A stretch of DNA of 11,823 nucleotides. Origin: an uncultured Bacteroidales bacterium. Lineage in GTDB: Bacteria > Bacteroidota > Bacteroidia > Bacteroidales > JAUNSR01. Both the position numbers and the translations under genes were made by a program. Below the pieces are notes generated by a model that worked only from the letters and a program-made list of their open reading frames with translations, had not been told where the DNA came from and ran no database searches. The stretch covers positions 1 to 11,823 of the forward strand of contig CAMTOT010000057.1 of assembly GCA_947074165.1 (NCBI GenBank), given 5' to 3'. Positions within the stretch are counted from its first letter, which is position 1; every line of letters starts with the position of its first letter. Below, piece by piece: positions 7,536-11,823 of the stretch.

Positions 7536-7558
7536 CGATATATCTTTTCCAGATAACG
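7536..7558. promoter_or_regulatory. Candidate ModE box (Mo-responsive operator)
   Basis: The site reads CGATAT-N11-ATAACG, an inverted repeat close to the Escherichia coli modA operator as I recall it (CGTTAT-N12-ATAACG). It lies 46 nt before the start of the outer-membrane protein gene, between that gene and the ModE-like regulator gene. Nearby on the minus strand are TTTG and TATATC, which could be a promoter overlapped by the site. Binding would allow repression of the barrel and modA genes when molybdate is plentiful. Confidence 0.5.
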
Positions 7559-7571
7559 CTTTGCAAAAAAA

Positions 7572-7922
7572 TCACATAATACATGCGTCAAGATCCTCAT
7601 TCAGATCCATGACCGTTTTATCAAAGCTATAAAGCTTATTCTCAAATATTTTCACTAAATCTCTTCCATATTCACTAACCTGACATCCACCTCCGCTTAC
7701 ACCACCTTTTTGTCTTACTACAATCGGGACCGGCGACATCTTATTAAGTTTATCAATCAGATTCCACGCCTGATTATAAGGAATTCCTTTATGTTTTGCC
7801 GCCGAATTGATAGAGCCTTCTTGTATTATAAGTTTAAGAAGGCTGTAATGTATCCCAGAAAAGAATAGTTCTTCTCCTTTATAAATAGCTATAGCCCCGA
7901 CTATCTTAAAACCTCCAACCAT
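7572..7922 (-). CDS. ModE-like winged-helix regulator without molybdate-binding domain
   Basis: This 116-residue protein matches the N-terminal DNA-binding half of ModE, the molybdate-responsive repressor. The helix-turn-helix is at about 36-60 (GSINSAAKHKGIPYNQAWNL), and the wing VVRQKGGVSGGGCQVSEYGRDL (68-89) mirrors the GGKGGGGA...YGQRL region of E. coli ModE. The C-terminal pair of Mop (molbindin) domains of full-length ModE is absent; the chain ends about 25 residues after the wing. Molybdate sensing would then need a separate protein or another signal. It precedes the outer-membrane barrel and modA on the same strand with an 81-nt gap holding a ModE-box-like site. A wing cysteine (C80) and a second near the end (C114) are notable. 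It is divergent from the NifA-type gene. Confidence 0.85.
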   Translation of the reverse strand: MVGGFKIVGAIAIYKGEELFFSGIHYSLLKLIIQEGSINSAAKHKGIPYNQAWNLIDKLNKMSPVPIVVRQKGGVSGGGCQVSEYGRDLVKIFENKLYSFDKTVMDLNEDLDACIM

Positions 7923-7950
7923 ATACTTATAATTTCTTGTTTATAAATAA

Positions 7951-7966
7951 TCCATTAGTATGCCAA
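7951..7966 (-). promoter_or_regulatory. Weak sigma-54-like element before the ModE-like gene
   Basis: The minus strand has TTGGCA preceded by ATTTT, sharing an 11-base word (ATTTTTTGGCA) with the nifH promoter. The -12 position, 12 nt on, is TGGA instead of TTGC, so the key final C is missing. It lies about 29 nt before the start codon, and no TAnnTTTG element was found for this gene. Coincidence is a real possibility. Confidence 0.25.
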
Positions 7967-8136
7967 AAAATACACATAGTTAATTTTCAGCATATTAGCA
8001 TTATCAACAAATAAGACTACAGTTACATTTTCGTAGCTTTTAACTTAAATCATACAATCAGGTAACAACATATTACTTTCATTATGCAAGAACAAACCGA
8101 CAATCAAAAACATTGTTTTATTATTTATCTATTTTT

Positions 8137-8169
8137 ATTGTCATTTTGTTACATATAAAAGTATTTTTG
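8137..8169 (+). promoter_or_regulatory. Bacteroidetes-type promoter of the nifA-like operon
   Basis: ATTG at 8137-8140 is followed after 21 nt by TATTTTTG (8162-8169), a perfect TAnnTTTG -7 element for the primary sigma factor of Bacteroidetes. A second perfect -7 element, TACTTTTG, lies at 8172-8179, with TTTG at 8145-8148 a little too far (23 nt) upstream. Either gives a leader of roughly 35-45 nt before the ATG at 8221. Confidence 0.6.
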
Positions 8170-8178
8170 ATTACTTTT
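8157..8178. promoter_or_regulatory. Palindromic operator candidate over the nifA-like promoter
   Basis: AAAAGTA (8157-8163) and TACTTTT (8172-8178) form perfect 7-bp arms around an 8-nt spacer. The palindrome covers both -7 elements, so a bound dimer would block this promoter. The binding protein is unknown. The DNA is AT-rich, so chance is not excluded. Confidence 0.4.
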
Positions 8179-8220
8179 GTTATTATTACCACATATCTAC
8201 AATCAAAATACTTATGAATT

Positions 8221-9828
8221 ATGAGGAGTTTATGTAACAATCTTTCAAAAGACGTATGTGAGGTAAAAAACAATCTTAATTTATTACTTGAGATAAGCAA
8301 TGAGTTAAACTCAAATGACATCAGTCTCGACAATGTCCTGAGTATGTTGCAAAGGCAACTTAAAGCTGATGTAATTATTATTTCAGTACTTAACAGAAAG
8401 AAAGGTCTTATATATGTCGAAGGCGCTTATGGTGTGAGCGGGAAAGATATCAGTCATATTACCTATACCCCCGGAGAAGGAGTTATTGGTAAGGTTATTA
8501 AAGACGGGACGACAGTTATAGTACCATGCATATGCGATTCAAAAGAGTTCTCTAATAAAATGGGGCTGCCTTTTAAAATCAACGATCTTGATGTATCATT
8601 TTTGTGTATACCTCTTATTGATAAAAATGAGGTAATAGGGGCACTGAGCATACACAAAGTTTATCACGGCGTGCCTAATTTTAAAGAAAACATGCAGTTG
8701 CTGTCAATAGTCGGGTCTATGATTGCGCGGGCAGTAAGACGCAGACAAAAAAACCGTGAAGCTATTGAAGAGCTTCAAAAAGAAAACCTTATTCTTAAAG
8801 AAGCTATTACACAACATGCCTTCTCTTCTATAGTCGGCAATTCCGGGAAACTACAGGAAGTATTCTCTCTTATCAAAAGTGTGGCTCCAACACAGACTAC
8901 CGTATTAATACGAGGAGAAAGCGGTGTGGGTAAAGAGTTGATAGCGGATGCATTACATTATAGCAGCAAAAGAAGTAATAAACCGTTTATAAAAGTAAAC
9001 TGCGCGGCCCTGCCGGATAATCTTATAGAAAGCGAGTTGTTTGGTCATGAAAAGGGATCTTTTACGGGAGCTAACAACCAGAGAATTGGACGGTTTGAAG
9101 CTGCAGACGGTGGTACTATCTTTCTTGATGAATTTGGCGACATCCCTCTTTCCACTCAGGTAAAACTCCTTCGCGTCATACAGCAAAAAGAGATTGAGCG
9201 CATAGGCAGCACAAAGAGCATAAAAGTAGATGTGAGGATTATATGTGCTACAAACAAAAACCTTGAAGAGATGATCTCCAACGGCATATTCCGTGAGGAT
9301 CTTTACTACCGCATAAATGTATTTCCTCTATATATACCCGCTTTGCGTGAAAGACTTCACGACATACCAACTCTTGTTGATCATTTTATTGAGAAATATA
9401 ATAAGATAAATAACGGAAACATAAGACGTATTACAGCCTCAGCTATAGACGCTTTGCTGGTTTATCACTGGCCGGGTAATATACGTGAGCTTGAAAACTG
9501 CATAGAAAGATGCTGTATACTATCCTCAGACGGTGTAATACACACACATAATCTGCCTCCGACCATTCAAAACGCATTGTCAAGTCAGACCGAACATAGC
9601 GGTACACTCGACACTATACTGGGAAAAATCGAAAAGCAGATTCTTCAGGATGCTCTCATTTCAACTAAAGGCAACATGGCTAAAGCGGCATCTTCGCTGG
9701 GTATCACCGAACGAATGATGGGGCTGCGCATCAGAAAATATCTCATTGACCCAAAACGATTTAAGGTCCAGAACATAATGTTTGATGAGAAAAAAACTAT
9801 CAACTATCCTCAGTTTGTTAATATGTAA
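8221..9828 (+). CDS. nifA: NifA-type sigma-54-dependent activator (GAF, AAA+, HTH)
   Basis: This enhancer-binding protein remodels sigma-54 RNA polymerase and is the likely activator of the nifH promoter. A GAF sensor domain spans about 20-172. The AAA+ domain spans about 202-430, with Walker A GESGVGKE (232-239), the sigma-54-contact loop GSFTGA (279-284, serine in place of the usual first alanine), Walker B GGTIFLDE (297-304), REDLYYRI (358-365) and WPGNIRELEN (417-426). A Fis-type HTH is at about 484-506, followed by IDPKRFK, an end common in NifA proteins. C427, C431 and C432 end the AAA+ domain, but residues 433-535 contain no cysteine, unlike oxygen-sensitive NifA of alpha- and beta-proteobacteria. 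The ATG at 8221 is chosen because an earlier ATG at 8214 is in another frame and stops after 7 codons. AnfA/VnfA has the same layout; the Mo nif operon favours NifA. Confidence 0.85.
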   Translation: MRSLCNNLSKDVCEVKNNLNLLLEISNELNSNDISLDNVLSMLQRQLKADVIIISVLNRKKGLIYVEGAYGVSGKDISHITYTPGEGVIGKVIKDGTTVIVPCICDSKEFSNKMGLPFKINDLDVSFLCIPLIDKNEVIGALSIHKVYHGVPNFKENMQLLSIVGSMIARAVRRRQKNREAIEELQKENLILKEAITQHAFSSIVGNSGKLQEVFSLIKSVAPTQTTVLIRGESGVGKELIADALHYSSKRSNKPFIKVNCAALPDNLIESELFGHEKGSFTGANNQRIGRFEAADGGTIFLDEFGDIPLSTQVKLLRVIQQKEIERIGSTKSIKVDVRIICATNKNLEEMISNGIFREDLYYRINVFPLYIPALRERLHDIPTLVDHFIEKYNKINNGNIRRITASAIDALLVYHWPGNIRELENCIERCCILSSDGVIHTHNLPPTIQNALSSQTEHSGTLDTILGKIEKQILQDALISTKGNMAKAASSLGITERMMGLRIRKYLIDPKRFKVQNIMFDEKKTINYPQFVNM

Positions 9829-9840
9829 CATTTTTAGCTT

Positions 9841-10332
9841 ATGAATTTAGATTTCAGACCTTCATCTGCAAGCTTTTTATTATGCGACTTTACTAATCCG
9901 TATCACTGCAAGAGATTATGTGAAATGGTGAACTCATACATCTCCGACCCTATGGGAGGGGGACAGATAGTGAGTGAACGTCAAAAGTTATATCTTCTCG
10001 ACGGACTCGAGTCTAATCCGAACTGCATAGTCATGCTTGCCGTTGAAAACGTAAAAATAATAGGTTACGTTATCGCTTTCATTAACTTCTCTACTTTCCT
10101 TGTAAAACCGATGATGAACATTCACGATGTATATATCGAACCGGAATATAGAAATAATGGATGGGGAAGACGTATGATCTCTCAACTTATTGAGATAGCT
10201 GAAAGAAATAAATTCGGAAAACTAACTCTTGAAGTCAGAAAAGATAACCCCACAGCTCAGCATACATACACAAAGCTGGGATTTCAAGAGGGAGACACTC
10301 CTATGTATTTCTACACAAGGATGATAGAATAA
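9841..10332 (+). CDS. GNAT-family N-acetyltransferase
   Basis: This is a 163-residue protein of the GCN5-related acetyltransferase fold, which moves an acetyl group from acetyl-CoA to an amine of a protein or small molecule. Motif A, the acetyl-CoA pyrophosphate loop, is YRNNGWGRRM at 103-112 after the strand IHDVYIEP (94-101). Motif B is NPTAQHTYTKLGF (136-148), also typical. The 60-85 region (IVMLAVENVKIIGYVIAF) forms the preceding strands. It starts only 12 nt after the nifA-like stop and is surely on the same mRNA. Substrate is unknown; the context makes a nitrogen-fixation regulator or nitrogenase protein a possible target, but a small-molecule substrate is equally open. The N-terminus has three cysteines (15, 23, 27). 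Confidence 0.88.
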   Translation: MNLDFRPSSASFLLCDFTNPYHCKRLCEMVNSYISDPMGGGQIVSERQKLYLLDGLESNPNCIVMLAVENVKIIGYVIAFINFSTFLVKPMMNIHDVYIEPEYRNNGWGRRMISQLIEIAERNKFGKLTLEVRKDNPTAQHTYTKLGFQEGDTPMYFYTRMIE

Positions 10333-10367
10333 ACTGTTTGAGATTCACTTTTTAATGTTTACCGCTT

Positions 10368-10778
10368 ATGGACTTTATTTCATGGGAACAGCAGTCAGCC
10401 GAACTTTTTGCCGATGCACAGGGATATTTAAAAACTCTGGAAAGACATCTTGTCAAACCAAGCCGATTTGATAATGCTCTGCTTTTTAATATTTCTATAA
10501 TGTGTTTTGAGAAGCTTTATGCATCCCTGCTTTCACACTATGGCACAGAACCCGAGCATCATACTCCATGGGCTATGTTTAAAGAAGCGAAAGTTTATGA
10601 TGACGGACTTAATGAGAGTATGGCAGAAAATGCAAAATTCATACAGAAGTTTGAATCTATATGCACTTTCGACAGCAAAGGATACACCACACCGGATAAT
10701 GAACAACTTGACAGGATTATAAATGGACTTATTGAAGTAAGAGATTATATGAAGGAGAAAATTATATCAACTGTATAA
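10368..10778 (+). CDS. Small helical protein resembling a HEPN domain
   Basis: This 136-residue protein is predicted all-helical from its pattern. Residues about 35-75 (DNALLFNISIMCFEKLYASLLSHYGTEPEHHTPWAMFKEA) resemble the second helix and loop of HEPN domains, where an EK-containing helix is followed by a G-x-x-P-x-x-H turn. The RX4-6H motif of HEPN RNases is not visible: the nearby pair is ERHL at 25-28, with arginine and histidine adjacent. It is therefore probably not a nuclease toxin but a binding or scaffold version. It is 35 nt after the acetyltransferase gene and likely the last gene of the nifA-like operon; a strong terminator follows. Its function is unknown. I did not recognise the family beyond the HEPN resemblance, which is judged by eye. 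Confidence 0.65.
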   Translation: MDFISWEQQSAELFADAQGYLKTLERHLVKPSRFDNALLFNISIMCFEKLYASLLSHYGTEPEHHTPWAMFKEAKVYDDGLNESMAENAKFIQKFESICTFDSKGYTTPDNEQLDRIINGLIEVRDYMKEKIISTV

Positions 10779-10859
10779 TGTGAGCTTAATAATACAAGGT
10801 AATTATTTACGACATTACCCTAAATGAGTTTGTCTGTTTTATAATAACTGATTAAACAG

Positions 10860-10892
10860 TAACGGGAATAACCTTAATAGCTATTCCCGTTA
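10860..10892. terminator. Bidirectional terminator between convergent genes
   Basis: TAACGGGAATA and TATTCCCGTTA form a perfect 11-bp stem around an 11-nt loop. It sits between the plus-strand HEPN-like gene and the minus-strand zinc-ribbon gene, whose stop codon is 4 nt away. Both flanks are T-rich in their own sense (TTTCTTACTCATTTTT on plus). A smaller hairpin (GGTAAT-N10-ATTACC, 10798-10819) lies closer to the plus-strand stop. Confidence 0.8.
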
Positions 10893-10896
10893 TTTC

Positions 10897-11193
10897 TTAC
10901 TCATTTTTCAACTTCTCCATCATATGCTGGCAGTAACTACAATAGCCGCCATTATCAAGAGCTTCAAGCATTTCGCACCAAGGAATATCACATCCACAAC
11001 GTTCACAACTCTCAACAGTATTTGTGTCTATCATATAGTCAAATACCTTTCTTTGTTTAAGAGACAGAGCATCATATCCTTTGTCTATCACTAATTTTGT
11101 AATGCCTGATTTCATTGAATCCAATCTGCCTGATTCAATGAGTTGTTCTAAGTAGCCGTTAAAATCTTCTTCATTAAAACGTATGCTATGCAT
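10897..11193 (-). CDS. Small zinc-ribbon protein of unknown function
   Basis: This is a 98-residue protein whose C-terminal part holds two CxxC knuckles, C63-x2-C66 and C85-x2-C88, a spacing fit for one zinc ribbon; C68 and C73 are extra cysteines between them. The N-terminal 60 residues are charged and probably helical, with no signal peptide or membrane segment. The gene stands alone, convergent to the nifA-like operon, with its own good promoter (11220-11250) about 27 nt upstream of the ATG and a terminator right after the stop. Nothing ties it to nitrogen fixation. It may be a housekeeping zinc protein at the edge of the nif region. Coding status is well supported by length, promoter and the cysteine pattern; function is unknown. 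Confidence 0.75.
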   Translation of the reverse strand: MHSIRFNEEDFNGYLEQLIESGRLDSMKSGITKLVIDKGYDALSLKQRKVFDYMIDTNTVESCERCGCDIPWCEMLEALDNGGYCSYCQHMMEKLKNE

Positions 11194-11219
11194 AATTCTG
11201 ATTATTTAGTGTTATACCG

Positions 11220-11250
11220 CAAAATTAGAATAAGTTTTTCATCTGAGCAA
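11220..11250 (-). promoter_or_regulatory. Bacteroidetes-type promoter of the zinc-ribbon gene
   Basis: On the minus strand TTG (11248-11250) is followed after 20 nt by TAATTTTG (11220-11227), a perfect TAnnTTTG -7 element. Transcription would start near 11213, giving a leader of about 20 nt. This is one of the main clues to the phylum. Confidence 0.7.
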
Positions 11251-11337
11251 TAGAATAAACGCTTTACTAATACTACTATAAATCATTTACTTATACTTCC
11301 AAAGTTCTCAGATATAGAATAAGAAAAATTTGTAAAT

Positions 11338-11700
11338 ATGAACAGAACAATAATTTCAATTGAATTACAAGACAATGGCGGAACAGAAGCCACTACCATA
11401 GTAAAGGGAGAACGTAATAATCAAATTATGTTTGAGTAATAGTTTGCTTATTACGATAACGAGATGCATCCTTTGCGACTTCATCTTCTGAAAGAACGCC
11501 TTATGAAGAAGTTTCCGAAACTTGGTGAAAGTTTAGGTATTCTTTGTCCTCGTAAACTATTCAATGATATTGCGATACGGAGTAAAATGAAAGCTAATCC
11601 CGATTATAGTGTAGATTTTACTTTAGAAAAGCGTTCTGTTTCAACCCAAGTTAGCACTACTCATATTACTAGATATAAGTTACAAACGATTGTAATTTAA
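11338..11700 (+). pseudogene. Probable decayed gene with two in-frame stops
   Basis: An ATG at 11338 opens a 33-codon reading (MNRTIISIELQDNGG to NNQIMFE) that ends at adjacent stops TAA TAG (11437-11442). The same frame then stays open to 11700, giving FAYYDNEMHPLRLHLLKERL and so on, including GESLGILCPRKLFNDIAIRS. Both halves look protein-like and share one frame, which suggests a single gene broken by point mutation; alternatively the 78-codon part from the ATG at 11464 is a small separate gene. I do not recognise the family. The downstream stretch to the window end (11701-11823) shows no gene, only a 9-bp direct repeat (ATATCTATA at 11758 and 11807) and a 7-bp inverted repeat (CACTTTT/AAAAGTG). 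No promoter was found for it. Confidence 0.35.
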
Positions 11701-11823
11701 ATAGTTGAATATTACTTTTCAAATATAGTCATTCAAAAATGGCGCACTTTTCAGTTAATATCTATAGGATTGTTTTCAGTCAAAAGTGAGTCTCTTGACA
11801 GTATCGATATCTATAATTCTTAC

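Noticed and set aside
8121..8333. Minus-strand open frame over the nifA-like promoter and start.
   Set aside because: It overlaps the promoter and the N-terminus of the activator, and its AT-rich composition explains the open frame.
10368..10778. Toxin-antitoxin pair made of the HEPN-like and GNAT proteins.
   Set aside because: The HEPN RNase motif is absent, no small antitoxin is present, and both genes are tied to the activator operon.
11758..11815. 9-bp direct repeat ATATCTATA near the right edge as a possible attachment site or IS target duplication.
   Set aside because: Only 49 bp separates the copies, no transposase or integrase is present, and such words are common in AT-rich DNA.

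Overview
The window carries the front part of a molybdenum nitrogenase operon, a small molybdate-handling cluster and a divergent regulator operon. It most likely comes from a diazotrophic Gram-negative bacterium of the Bacteroidetes (Bacteroidales-like). The reasons are: AT-rich DNA; little sign of Shine-Dalgarno sequences; two good Bacteroidetes-type promoters (TTG / TAnnTTTG spacing); an outer-membrane beta-barrel with a signal peptide; and a nif order (H-I1-I2-D-K-E) shared by anaerobes such as clostridia, methanogens and Bacteroidetes. The phylum is an inference, since no rRNA gene is present.

Minus strand, 5270 down to 1: a sigma-54 type promoter (5254-5270) precedes nifH, nifI1, nifI2, nifD, nifK and the N-terminal 177 codons of nifE, which runs off the left edge. 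All cofactor ligands checked in NifH, NifD, NifK and NifE are present. NifD has the insertion and NifK the short N-terminus seen in the Clostridium pasteurianum protein. No G subunit lies between D and K, so this is Mo- rather than V- or Fe-only nitrogenase. Upstream of the promoter is a 96-nt tract with no C on the nif sense strand, so a classical NifA site (TGT-N10-ACA) cannot lie inside it.

Minus strand, 7922 down to 5350: a one-domain ModE-like regulator, then an alginate-export-family-like outer-membrane barrel, then the molybdate-binding protein ModA, closed by a strong terminator. A ModE-box-like inverted repeat (CGATAT-N11-ATAACG) sits just before the barrel gene. Together these suggest a Mo-regulated outer-membrane and periplasmic uptake unit supplying the nitrogenase cofactor. 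No modB or modC is present in the window.

Plus strand, 8137 to 10892: a promoter overlapped by a 7-bp-arm palindrome drives a NifA-type sigma-54 activator (GAF, AAA+, HTH), followed closely by a GNAT acetyltransferase and a HEPN-like helical protein. A bidirectional terminator ends this operon. The activator is the obvious candidate to fire the nifH promoter.

Right end: a small zinc-ribbon protein gene (minus strand) with its own Bacteroidetes-type promoter, then what looks like a decayed gene interrupted by two in-frame stops (11338-11700). The last 120 bases hold nothing I can identify. No tRNA, rRNA, CRISPR array or insertion sequence was seen.
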